From NCBI GenBank assembly GCA_907165065.1, contig OU015541.1:10364501-10428500 (forward strand): 64,000 nt of DNA. The letters run 5' to 3'. Below are positions 22,771 to 36,113 of the stretch, in pieces (within the stretch, counting starts at the first letter, position 1; each line of letters starts with the position of its first letter). The notes below the pieces were generated by a model, which saw only the letters and a program-made list of their open reading frames with translations, had not been told where the DNA came from and did no database searches. Source of the stretch: Caprimulgus europaeus. Taxonomy: Eukaryota; Chordata; Aves; Caprimulgiformes; Caprimulgidae. The position numbers were made by a program, and so were the translations under genes.

Positions 22771-25060
22771 GGAACAGCAGAAGCTTCAACCCAGCTTTTT
22801 GTTTACCTTGCTATGTCACCCTGTTCTGGGTGTCTCCCATTTTCACATTCAAAGCCTGGATCCATTTGTTTCTCCACAATCTTAAGGGTTTCCTTACCAT
22901 CACCAAAGCTGTATATATAAACTGATGCAGACAACAAATTTTCCATTACAGTATCCATTTTATAGAGGATGAGAGGGGAAGAAAACCCCATGCTTCTAGT
23001 TGTCTCTAGCCCATGACTAGAAATAGCCAAGTCATAAAGGGAGCTGCTCCCATGGCTTGCCAGCACCAGCCAGCAAGCAGGGAAAGTTCACGCACTGCAT
23101 GGACTTTGTCCTCAGCTCCTCACAACGGCAGTTAGAGAGGTGGAGACATTGCTCCAGCACTCAGCTGGCACCTGTAGCACGAGCAGGAAGAACAGCAGCT
23201 GGACTATGAACCACCTTTTCTCCTGTTTCAAAACTCTCCCTCCTTCAGAGCCTGTGGGGATGTGTACATCACACCACCCATTGCTGGTTTGCACTGCGAG
23301 CTCCTTCCCAGCACGACCCCAGAGGGGCTGGGGGCTCCTTGCACGGCCCCAGAGGGGCTGGGGGCTCCTTGCACGGCCCCTCACACCAGCTCTCACACAG
23401 GCACGTTGCTGGGTGTGAGCCACTGCCCCAGGAACTCCCTAGCCAGCACCGAAATGTCAACTTTTGTTGATATTTGCAGTGATGTAATAAGCCAAACATA
23501 TCCCCATTGGAGCATCATCATCTTGACTGGAATTACTGTTCCCACAAAGTGTAATTAATCTGTGGTGCTCATTGCCATGAGATACCGCTGGAACAAAGAG
23601 CTCAGGAGGTGTTTTAATGGATATCGGGTAGTTATCTTGGTAACAAAACAATCCTGGCTGTGATTAAGAGAATACTGTATTTTAAGGATTATAAAACCTC
23701 CTGGTTCAGAGTAATTAGTGACTTATGAAAAAAATTCCACTACAATTACAAGTTTTTTTGCACCTTTGAGGCCGGGGATGCCAGCTGCTGCTGGGGCCAG
23801 GGCACTACACGAGGCAGCATCTCAGTCTGCTCTGGGAGGAGTGGGATCCTGTTCTGATTCACAATGCACACAGCCTGTTGTTCATCCAGGATCAAGGGAC
23901 ACGAGAACGACCTTCTCTCTGCTGCCATCACCTTGCTTGAAACCAGAAAGGATTTCCTCTCTGGATCAAAAGCAGCACCATAACAGCTGTTGTGTAGAAT
24001 AATGCTGAATTCTGCCAAAAAAAGCATTCGGGGCTTTTTTGGAGCATATATTCATTGTGAAGCAATGCCAAGAGCACTGATTTTGTTTTGTGTGCCTGTT
24101 CCTGTTGGGTAACAGCTGATAAACATGGAGGGAATCTGCACACCAAACATGTGCATCATGCCAATGCTCTTGTAATTCATTTCATTCCTGATGGGATATG
24201 GATGTTCAGCTACCCAAGGAACATTTCCACAGGGGTCCCAAAGTAATCCATGGTACCTTGATGGGCTATAGGACTAGATTAGGACATGAAAAATGTTCTT
24301 TAAAAATTACTCCAGCCCATCCTTAGTCACACTGCACAAACTAATCCAACCCAGCAGACTCCCCCGGTGGGATATTGCCCAGCAGGGCTGTCAGAGCTCT
24401 GCCCATTGCCCCAGGAGCAGCAGGACATGAGCCAAAAAGGATGAGCCTTTGGGGATGGAGTAGGGGCTCAGCTTCAGATTTGCAAATTCCAGATCCCCAG
24501 GCTACAGCTGGGGGAAGAAACATCTAACCAGAGGCAGGGCTGCAGGGTTGGAAAGCCAATACCAAGCGCTAAGGAATTTCTACCTCAAAAATCAGCTTTT
24601 TTGAGACAGATTGGGCTTTCCCCCCACATCCCATCAGGAACAGGGTTGCTCAGTGCTAACTTCTAGTCCAGAGCATCATTGCTCCAATGTGCTTCAAGCT
24701 TCTCTTGGCAGGGGGCCATGTGTTTTGAGATATTTTGCAACACATCTGAAGTGCTGGAGGTTTAACTGTTTGGGCTGTGTAATACACGAGCCAGAGGGAG
24801 GCAGGAAGGCAAAGGAGGAAAATAAAGATGCATGGATTTCCAAAGTTGGCTTTCTTCCTTCCTGCTTTTGTTTGCCTGCTTGGTGCCCCCAGAAGGGCAA
24901 TGCATATTCCCAGAGCTGTGGGAATACTCCTTCGTTTCCGTTCCACTGGTTCCAGTAAGCACTTCACTGTAAATGAGGTAAACACTAACAAAAGCGTATT
25001 GTTAAATCCTCGTGTCTTTGTTTGGCTACTATCATGATCATAATTAGTATTTTCCACTTC
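22771..25060. other. Noncoding interval
   Basis: Contains a 30-bp tandem duplication (23,311-23,380) and an AT-rich, homeobox-motif-rich stretch at 23,440-23,720. A further weak MIR-like piece may lie at 22,945-22,985 ('atccattttatagaggatga'). No coding exon recognised. Confidence 0.6.
23311..23380. repeat. 30-bp tandem duplication
   Basis: Copies at 23,311-23,340 and 23,341-23,370 differ at one base (gcacga/gcacgg). A 10-base start of a third copy follows. Each contains 'ccccagaggggctgggggct'. Confidence 0.92.
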
Positions 25061-25062
25061 TG

Positions 25063-25225
25063 TAAGCCTGTCATCTGCAGATCTGAAAGTGCTTCACAAA
25101 TATTTGAAGCATCTAGCAAGGGTAGCAAGTATTAATAGCTCCATTTAACAGATGGGCAAACTGACACACAGAAGCAGCAAGTTCCCTGTCCTTGAAGCAG
25201 GGCCAGAGCTAGCGAGTAGTCAGCT
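25063..25225 (-). repeat. Ancient MIR-like SINE remnant
   Basis: Runs from 'ctgaaagtgcttcacaaata' through 'tccatttaacagatgggcaa' and 'actgacacacagaagc' to 'agggccagagctagc'. This matches the order of elements in a reverse-complemented MIR. It is the clearest of the three MIR-like remnants in this window. Confidence 0.5.
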
Positions 25226-27074
25226 CCAACAAGGAGGGAGCTTTAAAAGTGGGTCAAAAAAATAAAGAGAAAGGCTGTAGATATGTCCCAGCTTGGAAAA
25301 TGATGGGGAATAGTTTCAGTCAGAGTGGTACTCAACCTGGATGGGCCAGGCAGATGAATTGCTGGATGAGCTACTGCTTATATGGTTAAATGGTTCATCT
25401 CTTGCTTTCTGTTCTGATAATATTTGTCCCTGGGACAAAGTGAAAAAAAACAGTCCATGATGTTCCAAAAAGTCTGGAAGCTGAAACAGCTGCTAAAATA
25501 AGCAAGTGTCTTGTTGGCTGGGCTCTGGAGATTGCAATGCACCCACAGATGTTAAGGCCACAGAGGAAATGTCTTTGAGTGGGGCTTGGGGACAGCGGGA
25601 CAAGGCACAGCTGTGCACAAACAGCAAAGAAACCCAAGGAGCAGGAGACAGACTGAGCAAAGAGACTGAAAGCACCAGATCAAACTTCCCCTTTTGCCTC
25701 AGAGAAGCTGATATGGAAGTTTCACTTCTTTAAAGGGCAGTGGAGCTGCAAACCAACGTTCACTACTCTGGAGGCAGGTGCTGGGTCCCACCGTGGTGCA
25801 AAACCAAAGAGAACTTCTCTGTGAAGCCAGGCCCATGGCTGGGACTTCCCATGGTCTTACACAGAAGAGGCTAAATCTGTATGAGCACAAACCCTCCTGA
25901 GAAGGTGCTGAACGACCACCACCATCCCCCAGCCCTTCGCTCAGCCTCTCTGTGCTCACCAAGCCAGGCTTTGGCCGAGCCTGCTGGGCAGAGCCCTGCC
26001 AGACCCCACGTCCTCTTTGCTGTCCTGGTCACAGATGGTGGAAAAAGCAGCTGAGCTTTATGCTTCCCAACAATATCACAGATAAAATTTTCTTATGTTT
26101 GTTTTCTTTTCCTTCCCCAGAAGCTGCTGCCCTGCTGCGTATCAAGCTCGTTTGAAGTCATGTCCAGAAGGAAAATCAACTAAATCAGGTGGGGATTCAC
26201 ACCAGACTGATTAATTTTTATTCACAGGGAAATACTACATAAACAGGAATGAGTTTTTTCCTTCCTGTTTCATAGAGTCATTTGATTTCCTTCTGTATTC
26301 TGAATTACTAGATGCTAGAAAGCTGCTAAGAGGAAAAAAATATCAACACCTCTACTGTAATGACCTCCCTGCTGTATTTTCCATACCCCACAGCCATGTA
26401 CTCGCATCAAGCCCTGTTCCAACACTGACTCTCAGGGCACAGCATCTCCCCACCAGCGATGGGGACGGTGGGTGTAAATCCTGCTCGCAGGCTGCCCGCA
26501 CGCTTTGTGTGGGAATATCTTTTGGCTGTACATAACCATGCAAACGAGTTCTGCTCTGCACATAGAGTCAGCCCAGCAAGATCCAGGGAAACCCCAAAGC
26601 TCAACCTTTTGTGGTGCTTGTGCTTGCATAAACAGCAGATCTGCCAGCTCAGAGCTGTGGTTTCACTTCCCTGGCTCCTGCACTCAGAGCATCTCCTCAG
26701 CCCTCAGATCACCTTGCTGCTTTCTCTTCTTCCCACGCTGAGCTTCCCCTTACACAGAGCTGCCACCACCTTTGCAGGTATTGTTTGCAGATGTGGTGAT
26801 ACAGGATCTCAGGACTCTGGTGCACACAGACACCCACCTGGCAGGGCTCTCAGAGCAGTTTGTCTCTTGTATCCAGCATCTTTCCCACATATGCTACAGA
26901 CACCCCATCTCCTTCTATGCCCAGGCTGCATTTCAGTGGACCATAAAATAGTTGGCAATTCATTTCTTTAGAAGTGTGATAGTTTCACTGGGCTAGCCCT
27001 TGGCCAGCAGCCAACACAGCCCTTCATCCACTTAGTCCTTTTATCAATGTTCTTCTCATAACAAGTCTCACACC

Positions 27075-27130
27075 GAACCAAAACACAGCTATTCAAACTA
27101 CTAAGAAGAAAATTAACTCTATCCTAGCAA
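27075..27130 (-). mobile_element. Possible degraded retroviral LTR scrap
   Basis: The stretch around 'aagaaaattaactctatcct' reads in reverse like a segment common in avian endogenous-retrovirus LTRs (ggatagagttaattttctt). Only about 50 bases are similar and no LTR ends or internal genes are present. Confidence 0.3.
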
Positions 27131-29574
27131 AAGTAGGACAAGAAGCTTTCCCTTTCCTGAGGCTACAACAACTTGGAATGGTCTCTGAGCATCCCCAGTG
27201 TAATGCTACAGGCAAGCCTGGAGCACCACTTCAACTCCTGTCTGGATGTCACATCCCTGGTGACTTACACAGACAGATTTACCCTGCCTGCAGAAATGAT
27301 CATGAGCTGCTATTGCCTGACACAGATGTACAAAAATTCTCCAGCTGTCACAGAAATGCTCAGGGAAAGGGGTGTGCAGGCCAGCAGAGCTTTCTCTGCC
27401 CGGGTAGGGGTCCCAGCAGGGCAGCCCAGCCAAAGGCACTACTGGTTTCAGTGGGTGACAGAAGCCATGGAGCCACCCCAAAGAGCTTAATCCAGCCACC
27501 TCTCACTGCCAGCCTGTTTTTAACTCCTGCACTTTCCTTTTCTATTGTATGGAAAGCACCAATAGCTCCATTCCAGCCACCCAATCCTTCTCACAGCTCC
27601 CAAAGACAGATCTTCCCCCTGCTCCCATCTTCCCAGGCAAGCACAGCCCCTGCCCTGGGCTGAGGGTCCTGCTGGTGGCTTTCTCCTGTGCAGTGGGGTG
27701 GATGGACAGGGCAGCCAGCTCCAGGGAGCAGAGCTAAGCCTGGTTTTGCTAATCAGCCTCATTCCACACTGACACTCTCAAGAGTTGCCCTGGTTATTTT
27801 TAGGCAGTGCTGGGAGCTGCCAGAGCTCTCGCACCTCAGGAGGCTTCACAGCTTCTCACTCAGCCCCTTACACCACACTGAATCAGAAGGACTCTTTGGA
27901 TGCTGGATGTGAGTTCCTGTGGGACTGTGCAAGCCTGCATGAGGAAGAGCCAAAGCAGATGACTCTCAGCTTCATGCACCCTGTACTAAGCAGAGCCTCC
28001 TCAACCAGCAGCAGCCAAAAACCTGATAGTTGGAGCCTGCTCAACACCTCTCCCAAGCTAAGCTCTCCTTCCCAGCCATGCAAGCACTGCTTTCACACAG
28101 CAGCAGAGCTCACATCCTCACATCACAAAGAAAACCTGGACAAAATTTCTCTTTCCTGTTAGGCATAAAAACAAAGACACATCCTTGCTTACCTCTGTCC
28201 TTGGAAAAAGATCTTCTTCCACCCAGAAACAAAACTATCCCATCAAGACCTGCTGTGGATTCACCTTCCTTTTATACATGACCAGGGCAGCTGTGCTAGA
28301 AAATAGCTCCAGCTACATCTCCTCTGCACTTAATTAACTTACTGACCAGGGAAGCCTGCAAGGTGTTAGGGAGGTTGTGCTGGGGATGAGCATCCCCAGG
28401 CCAGGAATTCAAGCAGGGTTTGAGTAGGTGATGTTCACTCAGAGGTCAGTGCCTTGATGTGATCAGAGGAGCTGTGGGACCACTGGGGAGTTCCCAGCCT
28501 TTGAGGTGAAATCCAGCTGGGACTTTTCTCCCTAAATGGTTTGGGGGAAGACAGGGAACCCAAGTCTGAAGGGGATCCCCATTGCAAAGGGATCCACCCT
28601 ATGGCCCAGGCATGATGAGGTGTCCACACACCACAAGCAGGGACAGTACATGAGTCTTCCTGGCACACACCTGCAACTGTGGGGCTTTTGCAGCTGAAGA
28701 GTTTAAAGTGACTGGTCTGTGGTCCATCTGCTTTGCAAGTTGAGGCATCAGCAGATGTTCCACACAGTCACTGCTTTTGTTCCTGTTAAAATATGTTCCC
28801 ATACAAAAGCAGCTAAATAAGAAGTTGGGAGAAAATAAAAATAAGGGAGAATGGACTTGTACCCTCGTACTCCTTATGGGTTTGAAAGGTTCTCTTGCAG
28901 GGGTCAGAGACACCCATGGGTGCTGGCTAACAAGGTGATGGGTGCTCATGGCTGTGCTGGCTGAACACTAGTGCTTTGGCTCGCTGCTCTTTGCTGTGTG
29001 GAAGTCAGAGAGCCGTGTCCACCCACTGCAAGCCTGGCCTGAGGGGGTGAAAAATGAGAGGGACAGAGGTGCCAGCCTGCCATATCCTAGGGCTGGCAGG
29101 GCTGTGTGCCTCATCCTGCTCTGCCATCCCATCCCTCAGAGGGATGTGTGTGTTCCAGAGGCAGTGGGGAGGGGAATGGTAGTGCCCTGATTTGTTAGCA
29201 CCTTGAAGCTGTGGGATGTGAAAAACAAGCTCAACCTGGGAACAAAACAAAAATACAACTGCTGTCACGGCAACTGTCTCCAGATGCATGAAGAGACCAA
29301 TTATTTCCATTAATCAACTTAGTGAGAAGCTGCAGAAGAGGCTTAAGCTGCAGCTGAGGCTCAGTGCTGAGGGGAGGGAGGAGCAGAGAGCTCCATCAAA
29401 CCCCGGTTGCCAAGGCAAAAACCATGATTCCTCCTGTGGCAGAGGATTTTTGGAGCAGATGCTCAGCACCCATTCCCGCAGGGACTGGTAGAGGGGTGCC
29501 AACCACTCCTGGCACAAGCATGGTGAGCTGGCAGCGCTGCATGGCCAGAGCTGGGCCCCAGGCTGCCCTCCTGA

Positions 29575-29613
29575 CAGATGGATGGATGGATGGACAGATG
29601 GGTGGATGGGTGG
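29575..29613. repeat. TGGA-type microsatellite
   Basis: Imperfect tetranucleotide run with 'gatggatggatggatgg' followed by ggtgga variants. Confidence 0.85.
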
Positions 29614-32600
29614 CTACCTCCTGCCATCACCCATACATCCTGGTGCTGAGATGCTGGCAGGGCTGAGCAATCCCCTCCCGCCTCCCCACACCTCCCCAAG
29701 CCTTCCCCTCTCCCCTGGGGACCACAGCAGTGTGCGTAAGGACTCAGCCCACCCCGGTGCCAAGGGTCAGCCGTGATTTTGAAATCCAGCTGCAGCGTCT
29801 CTTACGTCAGCTGGGAGCCAGGCAGTGGCTGGGAGGATGTGGGGCAGCAGGACATGCCTTGGGACAGCAGAGACACTGCACTGGGGGTTTATGGGGACAT
29901 GCTGAAGGCCACAAGGGAGGAGAGGAAATCTGGGGAGCTTGGTAAAGCTAAATGCAAGCTTTGTGAAATCACAGAGGAGTCAGTCTGAGCCTGATCTTAA
30001 ACCTGGGGCTAAGCAATTAGTTCCCAGTTCTACAGGCATTAAGTGATTTTTACGCTGTAAAACCAGGCCCCAGCAGAAGAAGGGATCTGTTGTGGACACT
30101 GAGCCTCAGTACCCACCTCCCATAGGCATTATAATTTTCAACTCAGTCCTGGAGAAGCTCCGTTCCTGCAAAGCCACCGCAGTGGCTGGAGGAGCTGTGG
30201 TGTCTGCACTGGCTGGGTTCCTTCTATGCAGCGTAAGAGCCAGAGGGTGCAGAGTTATTACGAGGAATCCCACAGGAAAAGCCTTCCAAAAATACCAATG
30301 TGCCACGCCCAGCCTTGACATCTCTTCACCACTGAAGTGTGGTGGGGCTTTTCCACGCTATTCTTGCCTGGAAAGAAGCTGCTCAGCACGCAATGGACAC
30401 ACATTCCCTGGTGGGAGATCAGGATCCTGCCCGGGTTCTGCCTGTTTTCTCACCCAGCCGGGGAACCTGGGGCTCAGCCGTTTGGAGCACATCCACTCTG
30501 GCCACCAAGACCCACCACCACCACCACATTTTGGAGAACACAGACCCAGCAGGAAAGCAGGGGAGCTCTGTGCCTGGCACAGACCCTGTCACCAGCCTTA
30601 CCAACCCTTGTTGCATCCATAGCTGCTACCAGACTGGGTTCCCAACAGGATGTCTCCAGCTTGTCAGCTTCTGAGCGCGGCTCTAAGCTCCAGTGCATGG
30701 GCGTCATGAGCCATAGCAAGGCTTTCAAGGCACGAACACAGCTCTAAAAATACTCTCTAACCCTGATAACACCGTTACAGAGCCCTCCTTCTTTGATGTG
30801 CAACTGCTCATGCATGTTCCCAGACAAGAGCCAGTGGAAAATTTGCTGAAATTCCAGCTGGAAGTTGTCAGACAGTTGGTGGAAACCCCCTGACCTCAAG
30901 GGCTGGCTTCAACCCTACGGGATTTTTTTTCCTCTTCACTGGATGCAACTCTCCCAGCAGGAAACCTCACAGCAGACCCACAGGGAGCACAGAAATCCCG
31001 GTGCTCCTGTCTCTGTGCTCTACCAGGCCCCCTCTGCAGTAAACCATCTTACACTGTAAATATTTTAAAAGCCCAGCAGGGCTGTTGAGTATGTTTTGCT
31101 GTTGTTACGGATCCAGCCCCAGCAGGAGAGGTCTAATAATAGTCACTGTACCCTGGAATTAAAGGACAAGGGGCACTGCACAATGCTGAGAGATCGAAGG
31201 TGACCGTATGACTCCATGCCCTGGTCCCTGCAGGTTAGCAATGAAGGGATGTGATGCATGAGCAGAAGAAGGGGTCATGTCCCTGCTCCCCTGCAGAACA
31301 GTGAAATTTCACCCCAGAAACACAGCAAGGTTCAGCTTGGCTTCGTGGCTTTATGATTCCAGAAGTTTGGGGGCCAAAAGAGAGCATTAGATCCTTTCAT
31401 GTGACACCAAGCAGGTGGGAGAGCATGTCCCCAGCTGGGCTGTGGGACCAGGGAGCCATCTCCAACCAGAACCTGCAGCTGTTGGTCCCAACTGTCACTG
31501 GCAACGGGCTGGCACGAGGCCACAGCTGGGCAGCAGCACCCCAGGACATGGGTCTGCTGGGGCTCCTGCCCCTGGGGACCTCGGGGTCACAGTCCCTGCC
31601 CTCAGGGGCTGCCTGCTGTGGCCACAGAGGTGTGAAGGCGGGTTAGGTGGAGAGGAAAATACTGAGGAAGGCCAGAGGTAAGAGAGGCAGAGCAGAAAGG
31701 AGCAAAGCGGGCAGCGCAGGGGCAGCTGGCTGAATTCAGCACAGCCCACTGATAGCCAGCATCAGTGCAGAGCCCCAAAATAGCCCTTCCTGGCCATAAA
31801 AAGCTTGTCATTTAACCCAGCCAAGGGACAGATGCAGTATTGTGTGAAGGGTTTCCTTGAAATTGAAGTCCAGGGCTGGGTGTGACTGTAACATCCATCC
31901 GATCCCTCGGAGTGAGACCCCAGCCGCTGGCTCGGGTCACAGGGCTTCTGTTTGCTCTGCACATGGCCCTGTGCTGAGTTTAACCTGCCCGTGGAGTTTC
32001 CAGGTCATTTACCTGCCACTCCTGTTATTTGCAGTTACTGTTTGCTCATAGTCCCTGAGATCTGTGCGGTGGAGGAGCCGGCAAGGGGGGAAATGGGAAT
32101 TAACTGCCGGCTTGGGACTGAGAGGGGCATTGAGCTGACGCAAAATAAATGCCCCAATTTCTTCTACCAAAAAGCAGAAGAAACATTTAACTCTCTAATT
32201 TCTTAGCATCCACTTTCTAGATGGGTAAAATTCAAGCTCAGTGTGTGTAGGGCTGGTTTGTCTGCAGCCCCCCAGAACAGCCCCAGCTGCTCCATCAGCT
32301 GCTGGGTCAGTGCCCTGGGCAATGCCAGCGAGCGCAGCTGCGGCCGGCAGCAAAACGGCTCCAGCAGCCGAGTCCAGCGAAGCCAAGGCTGTTACAGGTC
32401 CAGAGCTTTTAGTCCTCACAAGACACTATGGAAAAATATGCAGGCCAAATGGCAGGTCTGGCAGAGCCAGGTTGTTTCAAGGGGCACAAGAGCAGAGGTG
32501 GCTCTGGGGACATGTCTGGTGTCTGTGGCAGCTTGTGAAGGGCCCCCTCAGTTGTGGCCAGCTGCCCTGGGGCAGGCAGCACTGTGTCCCCACGGGGGAG

Positions 32601-35530
32601 GGGACACAGCCTCTCTCCAAGCAGCACAGAAAGCTTTTGAGGAAGGGGCAGCAGGCAGCAGGTCCCTGCCCATGGCCTTTGTCACCGTGTCATGCATCTC
32701 CTGCCCTGTCCCCACGCTGCATGGAGGGCACAGGGACCATTTCTGTTAGTGTCAGCAGCAAGGAGGGAATAGAGGAGGAAATGACCCCCTGGGGACAAGT
32801 TGAATCACCTCTTTGAAGCGCTCTGGAAACCCTTGCACACTGTATTTGTGTGCTGTGGGCTTATTCCAGTGTCACCTGGCAAGAGCTGGCACATCATTCC
32901 CTCCCACTGGCCCATGGGAGCATGGAAAACCGAAGGTGGGGAGCTGCCAGGGGATGCACCCCCTTTGTACCCCCCTGCCAGTGCTGAGTGACTGTCCGTG
33001 GTGACGCAGTTTCAGGTTGAACTATGTGGGCAAGAGGGAAGGTGGTTCCTTTCATGTCCCCAGCAGATGTTTCCACTGACTAAAAACCCACTGAACTGTT
33101 TTGCACCTGCCTGCAAATGTGGAAATGCTCTTTGAAAAATCAGGTTTTTCTATCAAAAATTGAGGTGATTGCTCCCATCACCTCCTTGTCCAACAGCTCC
33201 CCGGAGACGGAGAGGCCGGAGTGTCTCTCCCAGTGGGGAGGGATCTGCCCACAAGGCTTCTGAGAGCCACCCACTTCGCCAATCCTGAAGGAACTGCACA
33301 AATTCAAAAGCTTGGCTCATAAACCCGCCCTGCTCCAGCTCTTTGTGTGGAAAGCCAAAGGCAGGAACCCTCCCAGCCACAGGAATAACTGAATGACACA
33401 CGCCATCTCCCGGCCACTGAGCTGGGACCCGGACGTGCTCCAAGCAGGACCTGCTTCCCACAGCTTGGTTCCTTCCCCTATTTTTACTCAAGATCCCACC
33501 CTTTTCTCATGGGATGGGAATTTCTTTGTTTCTAAGAAGAAAATTAACCCGATCCTCGGAAAAACCAGGACAGTATTTAGTCACGTGGCACAGTGCTGAC
33601 GCAGCGGAGCACATCTGTCATCGACAGCCACATCAAGGGACACCCCGAAAATGCTGCATCCCGGGGGCTGGCCAGCACCCGCTCCCCAGCCTGTGGAGTC
33701 CATCCTGTGAGCCAGGTGGTCCAGCCTCTGGTACAAGGGCTGAGCATATCAGCTCTGGATTGGCCTCACTGATGTGGAGATGGACCCAGGCTTGTGTGGA
33801 TCACTCTTAGGGAAGCCTCCCAAGCCTGTGGGACATCTGGCTGGCAGCTACAGAAGGTCAGCAGCCTCTGGGCTCCGATGAGCTGTGAGGAGGACTTGTC
33901 TGGGAGTGATGGATGCTTGTCCTGTCTTGAGGAAAAGATGTTTTGCTTGTCAAGATCAGCCAGCCTGCTGCATCTAGGACAGGCACCTCATCCTGGGAAG
34001 GGAAAGCCTGGAAAGGAAGGAGGGAAAAGGAGGGAAAACAACAGCTGGGATCTCTTCCTGGGGCAAAGAATGCAGCTTCTCCCAGGGCTCATTTAACAGG
34101 GGCTAGATGGGTGCCAAGCCCTGGGAGGAGGTGAGTGTTTGCAAGGATTTGCTGGATCTGGAGAAGCAGGTTCTCCAGGCAGATCTGGGTGGGCCAAGCC
34201 CCACGTCCCACCAGCAAGTTGGTGCCAGCACTCCCTAAACTGATACCAGCACCAAGAGAGGAGTCCCTGGGGCTACCAAAACACGCTGGGTTTATGCAGG
34301 TTTGAGGTTACTGCACCCTGCTCAGTCTCAGGAACAGGGAGAATTTAACCCCTTTTATCCTGGCTATTGCATCTTCACCAGCATCTTCTTTCTACTGACA
34401 TAATATTGGGGATTACAGAGTGAGGAGTGCAATTCCTGCCCAGGCTGCTTGTCTGCCAGCAGATTTACCTGGTAGGAAGATCAATATTGAGCAGGATTTG
34501 TACAGGAACTATGCAAATTTCTCAGTGGGACATTAACCCCAAGACACAAAAGTAAGTGAAAGACAAGAAGTTGGATTTTTTTTTTCTTTTTTTCATTAGA
34601 CACCAGCATTTCTAACCTGGACCTCCTTCAAGTACTGACAACATCAGCAAGGCTAAAGGCATTTTTTACAGAGAGCAGAATCACAGATAAGACAACAATT
34701 AATCTCTAACTCCCACGCAGAAAAGCAAACTGAGTGCCACAGTGAGTAAGCAGGAGCAGGAACCACGAGCAGCAGGTTTCTGGTGCAGGGGCAGCGTGTG
34801 CTCACTAGCTCTGTGCCCAGGAGCCAGGACACCTGTGACACATTCCCGGAGCTGCTGAGGTCCCTGGGCTCTGCACTGGGTATGAACCCTGGCAAGTGAC
34901 ACTGTCAGCTAAAATGAAAACCCAACAAGTTCAGGACTCACCAGGCTGCAGCACGAGCTGGCTCGCAGTGGAGCTCGCGGTGACGAGAGGCCGCTCTGAG
35001 CTTTTCTTTGTGCTCTGCGCTTGGCACAGGCACAAGCCTGGAGTGAAGGGATCCAACATCCCCCAGGAGAGCTGATTTTCACATGTTAAGGTGCTTATTT
35101 CCAACCAGTCCAGCCCAGCACTTTTTCAGTGACATCCAGGAACCAGTGGAGGCCAGCACTGACCCAAAGCCCCATACCTATAAAATCCTCCCCTGCTCCC
35201 TGAGCTCTCCAGCACCTGTCCATCCATGCCCTGACCATTTCCCATTACAAACTCAGGCTGGATCAGCAACCCACCCCCCCAGTGCAGGGAGCCAAATCTG
35301 GCCTCTGTTCAAAGCTCCTGTGGCATTTTGAGGAGAAAGGGAGGCTTTTTCTGTAATGCCTTTTCTGTAGGAAACAGCTGCTGCAAGCACCCTTTCAGCC
35401 CCTAAAGAAGGTGGCCAGAAACTCAAAAGGAAGGACAAACACCTTGTCTGCCTTGCTTTGCAATGGGAAGACAGAAAAAGGGCCAGTGAAGCAGCTAGAA
35501 AGCATCCTTCACGCCTACTTGCCCTCAGCT

Positions 35531-35911
35531 GGCATGGTGGGTCACCCAGCACCATGGGTCACCTGGCACGGTGGGTCACCTAGCACTGTGGGTTACCTGC
35601 CACGGTGGTTACCAAGCACTGTGGGTCACCTAGCACCATGGGTTACCAGGCACACTGGTCACCCAGCACCATGGGTCACCTGGCACGGTGGGTCACCTAG
35701 CACTGTGGGTCACCTGCCACAGTGGTTGCCAAGCACTGTGGGTCACCTAGCACCATGGGTTACCAGGCACACTGGTCACCCAGCACTATGGGTCACCTGC
35801 CACAGTGGTTACCAAGCACTGTGGGTCACCTAGCACCATGGGTTACCAGGCACACTGGTCACCCAGCACCATGGGTCACACAGCATGGTGGGTCACCCAG
35901 CAGGCTGCCCC
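35531..35911. repeat. GTCACC-rich minisatellite upstream of PKIG exon
   Basis: About 20 imperfect copies of an 18-19 bp unit of the type 'gggtcacctagcaccatg'. A higher-order pattern is visible: 'aagcactgtgggtcacctag' recurs at 35,614, 35,731 and 35,814. It ends about 180 bp before the PKIG acceptor. It holds open frames (35,411-35,833; 35,722-36,003) that are by-products of the repeat. Confidence 0.92.
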
Positions 35912-36113
35912 ACGTGATGGGGTTGATATCTGAGATTGCAGTAGCTCCTGTTGGAGGAACTGGAGCAGAGTTACAGGGACTATTTTTTCATGCTGTAATT
36001 TAACGCCATGGAGTAACCTAACCTGGAGGGAGCCATAACTCGAGGCTTGCAGAGCATCCTTGACCTCACAGCTGTGTTTTCTCTGCAGCTTTTTGCAGGT
36101 ATATAGAGATGCA
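35912..36113 (+). other. End of PKIG 5' intron plus untranslated start of exon
   Basis: Ends with a pyrimidine-rich acceptor, tgttttctctgcag (ending 36,088), and a second possible acceptor, ctttttgcag (ending 36,098). The 15-25 bases between acceptor and ATG are 5' UTR and contain an upstream ATG at 36,109. Confidence 0.75.

Larger units (their letters stand above)
25226..35530. other. Noncoding interval, presumed PKIG 5' region
   Basis: Ten kilobases without a recognisable coding exon. Small features are a possible LTR scrap at 27,075-27,130 and a (TGGA)n-like microsatellite at 29,575-29,613. GC is moderate and CpG low. By position this is probably the large 5' intron of PKIG. Confidence 0.55.

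Noticed and set aside
35411-36003. Two plus frames with WVTRHTGHPA-like repeats
   Set aside because: Translation of the GTCACC minisatellite, not a protein.
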